A stretch of 64,000 nucleotides of DNA from Brugia malayi (GCF_000002995.4 NW_025062477.1:5614649-5678648); one strand, 5' to 3'. Positions 1 through 14,025 are shown, numbered from the stretch's first letter. Notes: a model not told the origin generated them from the sequence alone. A program made the numbers and translations.

Positions 1-3000
1 TCAATAAACTATGAAAATCGTGCAATTCCGGATTGCTCAATTTGCCATAGTTATCTGAAATTTCATGCTTCAGTAAAGTAAAATTCTAAAGATTAAAAAT
101 CTCCTAACAAAAACCTTTCGGATAATACGAAGAGCTTCTGAACGTTGATCCACTCTTGGATACAGTAAAGCTTTATGAAATATTGCTTCCAGTACGCTTC
201 GCATTCCATCAATACCGGCAAGAATTCGTAATAACTGCTCGATAATCCTGAAAATGATGTGATATAATTTCAGGATATAATTCATAATTACATTTCATAT
301 ACTATTTTAATGCGTTTAAAATAGTAATCACTTACTGATACAATGAGAGTACAATTTCCGGATGATCAAAAATCGTCTTATTATTTGTCGTCATCGACCT
401 TTGACCTCGTCCAAACGGTTCATTATCTTCAGTAATATCATGATTACTCTTTTCCGGTTCTCCTAACATTTTCATCATGCATGGACTTAATTCACGCCTG
501 GAAAGTTAGATATTAAAGAAAAATTTTCAGAATATTTTTCTTTGATAAATTTCGTTTCAGCCAGTACTGAGAAACCATTGGAGTACTTTAAGTCAAAATA
601 ATTTATCTCAATTTCTTAATCTTAATTATAATCTTAATACTTGCTTAATTAATATTTGCTATTTTCCTGTAGCAATTATATCAATAATAAATTGGAGAGA
701 AAAATTTTCGAATTAAACCAAGTACAACTTATTTTCGCATTAAAAACATGTTAAAAATGCAGATAAAGTTTCAAATAAATCCTTTTTTTGTAAAACCAAA
801 TTTATGGCTTTGATTCGAATTTGCTATAATAGAAAATTTATTATATCAAAATAATAAAAGAAAAAATAAAAGGGAAAAATTAATACTTGAATTTCCGGAT
901 ATAATATTGAATTTAATAGTAAAATTCACTGTATCATGCATGTTTCATTGTAGCTTACAAATTTTTCCATTAACTTTTTTTTTTTTTTTAAATGATCATT
1001 AATTAATTCAAGATATATACCAAATAATATTGACAAATGGTTGATGATTGATAATAGTAATTGGTTGTGAATTAAGAATACTGTATATGGCATCTAGTAA
1101 GATGATAATCTGATCTGATTGCGGATTTGTGACATTTGCGCATTTGATTACTTCATTTAATAATGATGTAACATCCATAAAAATAGCTGTGTGTTCCTGG
1201 CAATGGCTATTCTGAAAATGATTAAATAATCTTTTCTTGGATAAATATTTAATAATAAATTAATCCTTTATAATAATTAACACATTAAAGAAATATTAAA
1301 TTATCCAAAAAAACTTTTATTTCAATTAAATGAATAATTACTGAATTGATTGTTTGAAAATTAACTTTATTTGACAATTATTTTATTATCATTATCATAT
1401 AAAAGTATATATACCTCAATGATTCAATATTAAGCAAACAAACAAAATATTTATTTTAAAAGACCTTTATAGAAAAAAAAAATTAATGAATTCTAGATTA
1501 TTATTATTCATAAATTTATTACTAATATTTGATAATGTATTATTCATACATTTATCAGCAATTATTATTTAGATGATTACCCGTGAATTTATCAGTAATA
1601 ACTGATAATAGTTTCATGATAAAAGGTCAAATTTGTTGATTAACCTGAGGTAATGTGCAGAATGAGCTAAAAATCTGAGTGACAGCTGCACGACAAGCTA
1701 ATTGAACGCTTCTTTCTTCGGCATTCCCATACGTTTGCATACATAACTGTACCAGCAAAAGGGAAAAAAACGGTTATTTCAAGTATGAATCATTTTAAGT
1801 TAAATATTTTTAGAAAGTATTAAATTGATATTAAATATTAGCTTGCACAAGAATTATCTCCCAAATTGAAATATAATTTAGACAAAAATTTCAACAATAA
1901 TAATTTAATACTTACTAAAAAGACTTAACTAAAGTAATTATTTAATAGGTATAATATACAGAATTACATATTATGCGAGAAGAAGAGAAGAAAAATAAAA
2001 TAAGACTAAAAAAATTTAAATCCCAAATTATTTGATTTCAAATGACATATCAATAATATTATCCTTCACTTGTCATCCTATCTATAACTATGATTGGGAG
2101 ACAAAAAATCTTAAATATTAACATTATATTTTAATTTTTTTTTAAATTTAAAATTGAAAATCAATTTTAATTATATAATAAAAAGCAGCTAATTCAATTT
2201 TTTAGAGATATTTTGAAAAAAAAATAAATAAAATCACTAACCGTTAAAGCTTCCATTACTATTTCGATTATAATTCGTCGTTCTTCCTTACACATTAATT
2301 CAACAATTAACTGTAAAATAATGCGAAGACATGTAAATTTTTTAGATGAAATCAAAATAATAATCCAAATTTAAACTAAATGTTGAAATTAGAATTTAAA
2401 AAATGAAAATAAGCAATTTACCGTCAAAATACGACATTGAATGGGAGCTTTGATTACCGGTAACAAAGTTATTGACTTTAATGTTGACATCATCAAGGTG
2501 TCACTTTCAGAAGTTGTTGCTTTATTCATAAAGCGTTCATCTCGAATTAATGTCTAAGTAAAGAAAAACTAGAAAAATGCAATAATTAAAACTGTTTTGC
2601 TTACAATAATACTATTACTGACAATGGCTATATTGTAAGTTTGTATTTATAAAATTTTAAAATTAATTGTCATCCTAGCTTATATCTTCCCGATCCAATC
2701 TAAAATGACTAATAAAAAAAAATAATGCAACAATATATAATTAAGTTGATTATCAAAAATTAATATAAAATTTATACAAAACTTCTCTCTTAATAACTTA
2801 TACATGTATTGGATTAAATTTTAATTATCAGTTAATTCTGTGAGATATTTTTATGAAAAAAAAAAAAAAAATGTTATATAACTAATTAAATCGATCACAT
2901 AACAATGATATATTTTTACGTCTAACACTAATTAATAAAACAATTAAGATTTTTTCCATCACAAATAAATCTTTTACAAAAGTTATGAATTAATTTAAGG

Positions 3001-3711
3001 AATTTACTTGAAGTAAATCAACAGCAGCTTGATTAATTTTCTGATGCTTGCATTGAAGTGCTAATTGTAATACATGAAGACATTTACCGCACAATGTAAC
3101 CATTGTTACATCTTTGCTGTTCAGTATTTCTATAATTTTTTTTTTTTTTGTTTAAATATTCAAAATGCAATTTAAAAATTTTGAATTATGAAAGCCAAAT
3201 AACTCTGTGAGAGTCAAATAACTTTATCATATGCAACTCAAGTAACTCCATGAAATGACTGTTAAATGACTCTATGAATGGAACTCAAATAGCGATATCA
3301 TACGGTATGGCAATATCTTCCATCGAGTAATAGGGATCTTTGAAAAATGAGTAGTAGAAACTAAGTAATGTTAAATGATTGTACTATTAATTAATAATTG
3401 GTAAAATATAAAATGTAATCTTTGACTGAGAATCTGTAAAGTACAATCGGAACATTTGGACAAAGAGCTCAGATACAACTGATACCATAACTATTTATTA
3501 TTGAAATACTAAAAATATTAATTAATTTAAATCATTTTTTATTTTCTTTACTGGAGGAAAATAAATAAAGAATGTATGCGACAAAATATGATTTCATCAC
3601 TTCATTTTCATATTTCAACAAATTCTAACCTTGCGTTGTTTTCGCAGCAGTGGAAAGATCACGAAATTTGGCTGCGGAAAGATTAGCAATAACTTGCAAA
3701 TGTTCATCCAT
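1..3711 (-). CDS. arfgef3: ARFGEF3/BIG3-like protein, 5' part (partial at window start)
   Basis: Brefeldin-A-inhibited GEF protein 3 homologue, a large Sec7/HEAT-like protein of the secretory pathway; only the N-terminal DCB-type region is inside the window. I assembled nine exons with GT/AG borders: 3711-3630, 3129-3008, 2553-2422, 2310-2242, 1746-1645, 1211-1021, ~499-337, ~250-112 and 54 to beyond base 1. The start MDEHLQVI lines up with the MEEILRKL start known for vertebrate ARFGEF3. Other matching stretches are LQLALQCKHQKINQAAVDLL, WRELSPCMMKMLGEP and VLEAIFHKALLYP, the last resembling the family's VLQSLYHRVLLYP. Phases are consistent across all junctions. The alternative, MON2 or BIG1/2, fits these stretches less well. 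The catalytic Sec7-like region lies outside the window, so whether it is active cannot be said. It lies 1.0 kb downstream of vps-34 on the same strand. Confidence 0.87.
3193..3310. repeat. degenerate ~23-bp tandem repeat in intron 1 of the ARFGEF3-like gene
   Basis: Four to five imperfect units share the pattern CTCAAATAACTCTRTGA. They fall in the first intron (3629-3130) and stand out from the surrounding AT-rich DNA by regular ACTC and TGA spacing. Confidence 0.5.
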
Positions 3712-4726
3712 TGAAATCTGACAAAATTTACTGATGAAGCAAAATGACGTACACAGATCACTTCTTAATAATCATTGATAAAATGTAGCTGGCCTAGAGC
3801 GATAGTTAATTTATAGCTTGGCTATTTTCACAACATCTCAACTGAGCATGTTTATATCGATTTAGTCTAGCAAGCATAACATGTTAGCTTTTATCGTCAC
3901 TTTTAGTAGTTTCATTAATTCCATGCTAACAAGAAAAATTCAACACTTTAAAGTTGGGACAGCTTATTTCTTTCCCTTTTTTAAAAAAAATACTATTATA
4001 TCAAAAATTTATGGAGTAAAACAATTGAATATATAACTAATCTAAAAACAATGAGACCTAATATACTGAACTTGAAATATATGATATTAAAATTAGCTTA
4101 TAAATTGAAATATTAAAATCAGTCTACAAATTGCATAAATGAATGACAACTTATGACGTATACGTAATAGGTCAAGAGTTATAACTCAATGGTGATTATA
4201 CAGAACAAGTAACGAGAACGAGAATATTAAAAGTTAAAGTCTCTGTTAAGGAATGTAAGTGATAAAAATGATATCTTGAAATTACTCTCATAAACTCTAC
4301 CGTTTTATATAAACTATTTTTAGGTGCCATGCATGTAGGTCTCTATTTGTATTGGAAAAAAATTTATTGTAAAAGTCAAATACATAAATGGTAAAGGTTT
4401 TAATCATGAAAACAAAAAATTTAGTTTACAACACAAAGCAAACTTATATACAATGTACAAAATTACTCACATTATAAATTGAGATCCAATTTTACTGTTA
4501 CCACATAAAACTTTATATAAACCATTTAATAAGTAATTTAATTAAGTGCAACAAATTAAGCAAATTACTTCCACTTCATATTAAAAATTCGAGAACAGTC
4601 AAATCAGGTTTCAGAAATAAGCAAGTACTAATTTTGCCAACTGTCATAACAACTAAGGAATACAACCAGGTATAAATTCAAGACTCAAAGTTGATCAAAT
4701 TACCTAAATTTGCAAAAACATACAAT
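3712..4726. other. spacer between vps-34 stop and ARFGEF3-like start
   Basis: About 1.0 kb of AT-rich DNA. It should hold the vps-34 3' UTR and the upstream region of the ARFGEF3-like gene. I see no open reading frame, RNA gene or clear repeat in it. Confidence 0.6.
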
Positions 4727-7700
4727 CTAATTAGTAATCAACTGATGAACATCATGCACCATGTCCGTAAGCTTCGTCATTTTTGCATTCACTGATTCAT
4801 CAATTAAATGTTCAATTTTCTGCTCAGCCAATTCATCACTCAATGTCAGATGGAATCTAGAAGAAAACATAAAAAGTCCAAAGAAAAAAAAAAAAAGAAG
4901 ATATTTACAGCTACCATACTTCGATTTAATAATTTTTAAAAAGAAATGAGAAAAAGCATCGGAAAGGCGTACCTATGCTCAATTTTCTGCACCGCTTTCT
5001 CCTTTTCAACTGCAATATCCGGTATACCGGAATCCAACATAAGTGAAAATAAGTTTAGAACAACATTAGCATGCCGTCGCAAAATGCGAAATGCCGAGAA
5101 ACAAAATCCGCGAAATTCTTTCCATTCCTTACTGCAAAAAAGTGTAAAATATACAAATAATTCAACCCTACTTTAGAAGGATTAAATTCACATAATTTTA
5201 ATTGTAACTTCGCTAATTTTTAATTACATAAATTTAATTTCAATATTATAAAACAAAATTCAGCTAGCGCTGCACAAAAAAGCTCTATCGACGTCATATA
5301 GTACTCAAAATTATCAAAAAAAAATCGCCAACTGCAACTTATAGCGACTGAAATGATGATCCAAATTTATTAGTGGAAATAAATCCAATCAAACTAATTC
5401 TGATTTCCATTATGGCTGAGGCAACATCTCCAACATTCTTCATTTTAAATGACCCTTTCTCCTCATCACTACATACTTTCCAATAAAATAAGTCTAATGC
5501 AAACGAACCTATGCAAACCGCCCATACCACTAATCATTTCACTAGTCAATTTCATTGGTGGTGGAGCAAAGGGTTTTGGATCTCTTCCAAGTATATAACC
5601 AAAATCAACATGGAACATTTTTCCATTTTCACAGAGCAAAAGATTGTGCAAATGTCGGTCACCTAAAAAGTTTTATAAGCAAATCAAATGAAATTCTGCA
5701 GTATCACAGTTTTTAAATTCGTATATATCTTTACTCAAAAATGAATACTAAAATGATAAGAAAATGAAAACGAAATTTACCAATTCCTAACACATAGCAA
5801 ATAATCGAATAGCCAGCACAAGAACGTACATAATTTTCAACAACTTCCGTTTCAATTCCAAACGGTCCATTAGGGGAAGGACGAAATGATCGAAGGCACT
5901 CCTAGAAAAAATTAAAAATGATATTATGGACGAGTTAGAGGATAAAAAAGTGATCTAATATTCCTAAGAATACTTCGTATACAATATAACTAATACCAAC
6001 AATATTGTACTGAAAAAAAAAAAAAAAAACCTCAAGACTTAGATTCAACAACAAATAATGCACAAAATATAAGTTAAACCGATAATTACCTGCACAGTAC
6101 CCCAATTCGAGATCACTTCACGAAGTGGAATTGCTTTAATAAATTGAACAAATCCCTCAGAAGTAGATGTGGCAAGAACAGAATATGGTGTCAGACGTAA
6201 ATCAAGACCATCTGCACGAAGTAAATCATCCATTAAACGAATCATTTGTATAATCAACTGATCTTGCCTGAAACAGCATTTCCATCAGATTTCTATTCAA
6301 AAAAAAAAAATTCTTTTTGAATATTTCATCCTTTCTAAAAACTGCTTTATCTAAGGAATGAAAATACTACTGTGATTTCTGAGGAAATGAAGCACCTATG
6401 CATTCCAGCTGCAAATCGAAAGCGAAATTAATGCAAATGAGTGGAATTTTTTTTTTCAGCTTAAATCGATTTGTTTGGATTCATACTTGACGCTGCACGC
6501 AAAAATACCTTAAATCATCGCCTCGTTTGAAAATTGTCACATAATTTCCGTTATTTTCAGTTCTGAATGTAAGTTTCATTGGCATTAGATTACTGTTGAA
6601 GAGTGTAGCCGTATCGGGTAATAGCGCATTTACACGCACCGTTGGATCTAGCGGTAATGGAAGACCACAAAGATTAAGCAAATCATGTTGCTCGCGTAAT
6701 GAACGCCGCAAAGCTTTTTCCTTTTGACTTCGCCCGCCACTTTCTTGTGATACAAGCTTAGCCATTGACACTAGGATTTCAATCAAAATCTGAAAACCTT
6801 CCTTTAGTTGGAAAAGCCAAAATTAAAGAGGCATTTTATATTTTTTTCAAGACTCAAACTTCGAAATTAACAAATAAAAATTACAAATAAGACTGAAAGG
6901 TAAAAGAGCAAGAAAATCATGTGGACTTATTTTTTCTAAGAAGAATACGAATTCGGCCATGAACAAATTATTATAACATAGATTTAATAAACGGTATTAA
7001 AAGTTTTTTTTTTTTTGAATAAAATATAAACAAGTCAGTGGAAAAATATGCTAGGAATTTGAAAAAGGATGAGAACTTTATAATATCATCCGAATCTACT
7101 GAAAATAACTGCTTTTTGAAAAAACAAAGATTGAATATCCTTCACGTAACTATTAAAATTATCAACTGAAAACCTTACCTCTTGCTGATCAAGCGAAGCA
7201 GCTCGCCTTCTCAGATCACTACCACCACTTCGTAATGATGATAATAACAGTGACAAAACGTAGCTATACATGCGTGACATAACCGTATTGACTTGCGCTG
7301 TTGCCTCTATCTATAAATATTGTACAATGAATACTCTGTCATATTAAGGTAAAAACAAACAAGACAATTAAAACAATAAGTTATCATGCACATGAAAAAA
7401 GGCAAAATTTTAGAAATAAACTTTATAATTACCTCAACTTTGAGGTACCAATAGAGGTAATAAGTGATCGACGGATTACTGCAAGCAGAACGTATCAAGA
7501 ATGAAGTAAGATCATCGCCTGTTAAGCATTTTTGCATAGCCTGTTCAACTGTTTGCTGACTATATGTTTCCTGACCATTTTCCATTGTCAATTCACTATT
7601 TCCTCCTTTGGCATCATCAATTTTCCTTCGGATTTCTTTTTGTTCCTGTATTAACTTGTAGTATCTATTGTAACGAATTTTTTTAATAAAACAGAATGAT

Positions 7701-10700
7701 ATATGATTACGTTATTTCTGGAATTTTTGCCAATATTTCAAATTTTTGCGGCAATACCTTGATTATTAAAGCTATAGTGAAGTAACTCAAGCACTTCAGC
7801 TCACGTCTACATAACCCAAGCAAATATCATCAAATATTTTTTCTTTCTTTCCATTTTCTTACCTGTGCAGGGATTTTAATAATCAGAGGATTATCTCAAA
7901 AAATCGAAAATCTTGTAATAACTTTATTTATCAAACAATAAACCAAAAAATGTAAGAATTGCTATTTTATCTGATTTCTAGAATTGCCTCAAGTCTTCAA
8001 ATATAAAACCAAATACACTTCTACATTTTCTAATTTTTTTGTAGACATATATGGATATCAAAGAAATATTGGTAAGAGCATATTATTTCAACTTATGCTA
8101 AGCTCAACGCTTGTTAGTTACATTACCATTAACCATTACAACCGAAATGGAAAATTAAAAAATATAAAAAATTGATAAAAATACCTCGAATTCGTCCAAA
8201 ACTTTCATTACGAATTGCTCATATTTAAGTGCCTGCACGAGTTGCGGCAAATATAATAGAATTTGCTCGGGCTTAGCATGTGATAAACGCGATACTGCAT
8301 AGCGGCGCAATTCGATGTGTCGAAATGTTGGCGAAAGAAGTTCCAAGGCGTCACTGGCCTCCAGCGGCGACCATTCACTGGAAAATTTGATCCGATAAAC
8401 AAGAAGATTTAATATTTCAGTTCGAATTCTTAAATAAATAAAAAGAAAAAACAGAGTTGCAAACTTTCAATTTCAGTAGTTTCTCAAGTTTTTTTTTTCT
8501 TTTTTTTTGGGGGGGGGGGGGGGGAGGAGAGGGGGGAAGGGAGTGGATAGTGATTAGACAGAGAAAAGATAACAAGCTATTATCTAAATACTACCAAGCA
8601 ATTTCTAACTCACAAATTATACATAAATAACTTTAAAATATAGTAGCAGAACAATAATTACTTTACAAGGATGAGAGCATAAGCTGCTTCTTCATTTTTA
8701 TTCCAAGCCACTGAGCGAACAAATTTTAATAATGCTTTACGATTACTCCGAAGAAAATATCGAAATTTCCATATTAAATCACGCTCTTCAAAGTTTATAG
8801 CATGTGCTGGTGGCAACTGAAATAGATATAATGATTAACAACAGAAAACAAAAAGATTGCAAAACATGCCAAAACAAAAAAAAAAAAAAAAAATATCAAA
8901 AATATGAAAGCAAAAATTGAAAAAAAAAATTTCTAAAAATAACACCGTTTTGAAAGAGAGAAACACTTTTAGCAATAACTGCTGTATTTGTTAAATACAT
9001 ATGAAAACTACGAAAAAAGTGGCCTGTCACGTAATCAACATGTAAAGGCTATCAGTGAACTTGACAATATTGCATTATAGCAGTTTCCTGTTATAATTAC
9101 CGGTTACCATACTAAAATAAGAAATGTTAAACTTCTTGAAAAATTAGCGAAGGCGATAAATTTCTGGATTTAATTTTACTAGTAAAAAAATAAGAATCAT
9201 ACACCTGGATTATCCTTTCCAAATAATGACGTGCAGAAGCATTTGGTTTAAGTTCACGTTCAAGTGCACCAGCACGTGAAGAACGCGTCATCATGTGATG
9301 CTTGAGCTCACAAACATTTTCCAAATCCATCTCTGGATCGACTAATGGATAAACACTCCGTGTTTTTAACTCTTCTTCATCTTCATAATAAACTACAGAA
9401 ACTATAGATTCCCCGAAAACAACTCGCGCCATTTCAACAATCAAATATAAGCAACGCTGTTCGACTTCACGCTGAAATGTAATTCATTTGTTCGTTAAAG
9501 AAAATATCTTTAAACATAAAATTATGTTTGTTTTTCTATTTTCAGATTTGTCTGTCTTGTTCGCATGTTCTGTGCTACGATTAATCTCCATCTGCCAAAC
9601 ATTTAAGTAATAGCGCTTTGTTTTTCCATAACGTGCTTTAGTTTTTCAATTAGTTAAGTACTGATTTCTATTCAGTTGTCATTACAAAGTTATGAATTCA
9701 CGTTTCTTCTCATTTCAAAGAATCTCACACTTTATCACAATGACTAGTACAATGAGAAATATCGGAAGCAACTAACTTCTTTCTTGATTTGTTCAATACG
9801 TGGAAATGTAAGCCGATCAAGCCAATCAACATGTTCGATCAGTCTCTCACCATATTCTTTTGTTCGCTTTTGTAAGCGATCGACACCTGTTTGTTTTGTG
9901 AACTATAACAATACAAATAACTTAATCTATAGTATATAATTTTCCTTAATACACTCTACCAGCTGGAAACGCAACTCACAATGATAATAATAAAAAAAAA
10001 GAATAGATTATTAGTCTCAACATTGGTAAGTATGACATATTCAAAAAGCTGGGAAAAAAAACTACAAAACTGTATCATTCCGTCCAACATTTCGGACCTT
10101 GGATGGTAAAGGTGGCCTCAAATAATCATCAGGTTTTGTAGCCACTTCCATTTTTAGCGCAATAGTACCAGTTCGAAGAACTCCGCGTTTGCTAAACAGC
10201 GAAACGGATGAATGTGCTATAAATCGTGCGTCTAAGCTATCTGATACATCCCACAAGCATGCATGGATAAATGAATCAAGGCTTAGCTCACTGAAAATAA
10301 GAAACACAATTAAGAAAAGCTATATGCATTTCTGAGTACTTTTAATTAATACTCTAAGGAGGCTAAAAAAGTCAATGCTCAAGCATTTCAGTACGGAAAA
10401 CATATTCTAAACGAAGAAATTAAAATCTTGTTAACAATTGTAATCCTTCCCAAGCCTAAGGATCAAATCACAAATTTCTTTTTTTCGAATTTTGAAACAT
10501 TGAAAAAAATTTTAAACTATAGATCCTTTAAATTCTTGTTAGCAGTAGCCAAACTAATTTACTACATGAAGTGCAAGTTTTTAATAAAATCATGCAACAA
10601 GTAAACCTTATTTTGATAGGTAACAAAATCCATTCATCCCAGGAATGAAGCGTTGTACGAACATGACTTGGTGGAGATTTGTATGATGTCGAAACAGGTA

Positions 10701-11071
10701 CACCCACTCGTCGTTTATTGCAATAAACCTATAAAAAACTGCCAATGGATAGAACGAATTTTGAAATTCAATAACGGTTCTCATTATTGAACTACTGGTG
10801 AAGATTACCTAAACCTAGATTAAAGTTATAAGTACTGAAGTCATCACGAAGTTCTGAGATACTTTAATATACAAATTTTGGTATTCTCAAACGTTTAAAA
10901 AGATAGAAAATATATATTAAAAAAGCTAACCGAAGCGGTGATGAAGAAATTACCACCCACAACACGATAGGATTTATCTAAAAGTGATGTACTCCCTTCT
11001 AAAGAACCAATTCGTAACTGTACATTCCCCTCGAGGTCACAGCTATGAACATACAAAAATTCATTGTCCAT
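4727..11071 (-). CDS. vps-34: Class III phosphatidylinositol 3-kinase VPS34
   Basis: Makes phosphatidylinositol 3-phosphate on endosomes and autophagic membranes in complex with VPS15 and Beclin-type partners. About fifteen exons can be joined. Order: N-terminal C2 domain (start [15 protein letters not shown], 11071-10931; [12 protein letters not shown] near 10620; [10 protein letters not shown] near 10150), a linker with [20 protein letters not shown] near 9800, helical PIK domain (9474-8185, including [15 protein letters not shown]), then the kinase domain. The catalytic loop [12 protein letters not shown] spans the exon junction near 5780/5662 and the metal-binding [13 protein letters not shown] is near 5600. 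The C-terminal helices ([16 protein letters not shown], 5130-4970; [11 protein letters not shown]) close at stop TAG 4729-4727. All catalytic residues are present and nothing is truncated. Length and domain order match the family. The start was chosen because the C2 sequence begins immediately after it. Confidence 0.96.
8489..8545. repeat. poly-T tract followed by a 16-base G run and purine-rich tail
   Basis: Within a vps-34 intron, T tracts run directly into sixteen consecutive G residues (about 8509-8524), then a G/A-rich tail to about 8545. This gives an asymmetric purine/pyrimidine tract, C-rich on the transcribed gene's sense strand. Confidence 0.9.
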
Positions 11072-12184
11072 CCTTGTTTATCAACCTATATTCCTCTCGG
11101 TAACTGTTAGTTGATTAAATGGCCATTATCAAATAGCGATGATCTATTCCACAAGGACCTGAAATTACTCTGTAATGCCTTATTCAAAAAATTTTCTTGA
11201 AATCCAGCTTATATTGTAAAAAGTTAAATTGTTTCCGTCCTTTACTAATTTAAGCAAAATTAAAAATAAAGCTTAAATCTATTAAACACTTATTGCAATA
11301 CGTTCTCCACATTCCATCATCATTCAAAATTATTAAATTCTTTCGGAATATTTCACAGCGTTTATGTGCTGGTGCATCTTCACATTACACTTTCACTGTT
11401 CTTATACATAATTTATTGATTTTTTTTTTTTTTTGAACAAATAGATAAGTTCAGGAGCATGTGCAAATCCCGTATCTCAAACAATAAAAACTACTTTTAC
11501 TGAGAACTTGATATCGTGATAAGTTGAATGATACTTTGAAGGGAGGACTCACAGAAACAATATTAAAGTAGCAGGGTAATAACATCGTAATGAAATCAAC
11601 AGCTACCAGGGTAAGATAGAAAATCCCTGAGCAGGCAAAAATATGCTTATTCTTATTTTTTCGTAATTTCCATGCATCGTCCTAAACATTAGAAAGTATT
11701 CTATACAAATAATATACAAAAAAAAAAAAAAAAAAAACAATAATACAAGGAGAGTCTTGCATATTCATAAAATTAAAATGATGAAAGAAAGGGAAGACAT
11801 GTGAAAAAACGATTTTTGATCTTAGAAAATTTAAATATAATTTAATAAATCCCAAAATCACCAACCAATCATGATTGAAAAAAATATAAAACAAACTGGG
11901 TTAATATCTTAAAACAGCAATATAAACTTCTTAAGGTACCGCATTTGCATTTATGAAACACATATAGCATAATGATGCAGAAATTTCGATTAATTAGAAA
12001 TATCGCTTATTTTAAAACCTAGCAGTCCATGAAACTGTGCAGACAAAACCTGATTTTCATCTTGGAAAAAGCTAAATACTGAATTTATATCCAAGATTAT
12101 AAATTAGAGATCGAGGTTTGAAGTTGAACATTATCAAAAATTATAAAAGAAAACAAGAAGTGGAGTTGCTACATGGATTTTAAA
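11072..12184. other. spacer between MEAF6 stop and vps-34 start
   Basis: About 1.1 kb of AT-rich DNA containing the MEAF6 3' UTR and vps-34 upstream region. It has an A/T homopolymer near 11720 but no believable coding sequence. Confidence 0.6.
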
Positions 12185-13106
12185 TCATTTTGGCGACTTC
12201 TTCTTGCTACCACTTCTTTTTGACGGAACATCTCTACCTGATAGAGGCCTTGGACTATTGTTTGGACTCTCTTCGTGTATTGGTTGCTGAATAGCACTGC
12301 GACTTAATGATGCTGGTGAGGTAACCGAAGAACTAGAAAATAAGCGCTCCGATTCACGCATACCTTTCCTTGCACCTTTTTTATCTAATTTTAAGCTATT
12401 TTTTGATGGTGGTGCAACGAGTGTTAATCGATCCCAACCTATAAAACACCATAACATATTTAAGCTTCTCTAAATATCTGAAAGCCATTGAAATAAGTAG
12501 AGCAGAAATTCAAATCGAAAATGTTGGAGTAATCGGTATAATTCATGACTGCAGAAATATTACCGATAAAAAGTTCAGCACATAAGGCTAAAAATCAGTA
12601 TATAAAGATTAGACATCTAAATATACTGCAATAATCCAAACAAACAACTTCATGATCACTCAAACTAACAAGGTGTATGACACAGACAAAGTCTAGAAGA
12701 TTCTGTCTTGATGTCTAACCTTTTACGACATTTCCATAGTCGGCCGTTTCTTCCAGGTATGAACCCTCAAAATTGTAAATTTGTTGTTCAAGAGCACTAA
12801 GTGTTTCCTTTAAAAAACATGTTATAAGTGAGGAAGCTTCATTGTAGAAAATTCAATCAGAAAATAAAGCTGAAGAACTGTTTCAAACGTCCTATAAAGC
12901 TATAAAAACAAGTTATCATATCATACTTTATATAGAAGATGTCAAGTAAAAGCTCAGGACAGCTTAAAACAAATTAATGAATATATGTAGAAGGCATAAG
13001 ATGAATTATAGGGAAAGTAATTTTAATTTAAACTTACTGCAAGTTCGGTACGACGTTTCACAAGATCAGCTAATTCTCGCCTTGTTTCGTTCAAATCTTT
13101 AGCCAT
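12185..13106 (-). CDS. meaf6: MEAF6/Eaf6 histone acetyltransferase complex subunit
   Basis: Small nuclear subunit shared by NuA4/TIP60 and MOZ/HBO1 acetyltransferase complexes. Three exons: 13106-13038 ([19 protein letters not shown]), about 12807-12719 ([20 protein letters not shown] then [10 protein letters not shown]) and about 12438-12185. The block [20 protein letters not shown] followed by [14 protein letters not shown] and YGNVVKGWDRL is the hallmark of the family, forming the N-terminal coiled coil. [13 protein letters not shown] matches the conserved second block. The tail is basic and serine-rich ([11 protein letters not shown]) and ends with TGA at 12187-12185. About 135 residues, shorter than the vertebrate protein but containing the conserved half. 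It is divergently placed against the DIPK1-like gene and lies upstream of vps-34 on the same strand. Confidence 0.93.
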
Positions 13107-14025
13107 TTAATCGTTTAGTCTCTGCTAAAAGCACAACATAAACAGTGTTCCGGATTTGAAGTACCACAAAATCCGGAATGTTACAAAACAAGGAGCAGCT
13201 GCTAAGTGTGTCACCACTTGCCCAGCAAAAATCAAGAAAATATTGACAATATTACAAAATAAAAAGTTAACGATAAAAAATACTGTAAGAAAAGAGGAGA
13301 AAGCAGGAAATGACAGAATTTTCACAATAATATACATAGAGAGTTGAAAAGACTCACGAATTGTTGTGAGAACGTAGAAAGTTTGCTAAGTGCTAGAGAT
13401 ACAAATGCAAAGTATAGTGTTGAGGAAGAGATTAAAAGAGAAGCAAAATAGTGCACATCCTACAGGAAGGATTGCTTAGCTGGACGACGATACAAAGCTC
13501 TGCGACTACCGACAGTTTGAGGATAGCAGAAAACTTAACAAAGTTTCTTGGTTATGCCGGATTTGTCGGAATGGTTTGGTTGGACTTCCGTCTTTTTTTT
13601 TTTTTTTTAGTAAACAAGAAGTCGTTTGTTAGGGAATAGCAAGAGGCATGTGAGATGGATTCGATATGTTTTTTGTTCTTTTCGGATTTATTTGGGGGAT
13701 TTGGATGGTTTGGATTCACTTTTTTTGTTATCGTAAAATTTAAATCGGAATCAGTTCTGATGCTTTTTATGCATTCATTCTATATGTAAAAGTAAGAACA
13801 CAGGTATACTTACGTTGAAATGTTCACGCTCACGTATATCGACAATTCATATATATATGTATGTATACATGTCATGACTGACACATTTACATATGCAATA
13901 CATAAACAGATGTGTATGCGCTCGAAAGATTCAAAGCGGTTTTTTTTTTTTTTCTGATTTGATATGAAGGTTAAAGAAGGTCACGTACGTGTGCTGGTTG
14001 ACTGGATGGTAATGGAGTTACTTGT
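13107..14025. promoter_or_regulatory. shared upstream region of MEAF6 (minus) and the DIPK1-like gene (plus)
   Basis: A 919-bp gap between two divergent starts, less AT-rich than neighbouring spacer. It contains several ACGT cores near 13805-13840, an alternating TATATATATG stretch near 13850 and the 10-base perfect palindrome CACGTACGTG at 13982-13991. Promoter function is inferred from position. Short open frames in the region look accidental. Confidence 0.55.
13982..13991. promoter_or_regulatory. CACGTACGTG palindrome upstream of the DIPK1-like start
   Basis: Perfect 10-base palindrome holding two overlapping CACGT/ACGTG cores of the kind bound by bHLH or HIF-type factors, 34 bases before the chosen ATG. 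The same 10-mer recurs at 46675-46684. Binding is inferred. Confidence 0.4.

Noticed and set aside
13451..13639. 62-residue frame in the divergent MEAF6/DIPK1 upstream region
   Set aside because: Ends in a Phe run from a T tract and has no family features; better explained as promoter/5' UTR DNA.
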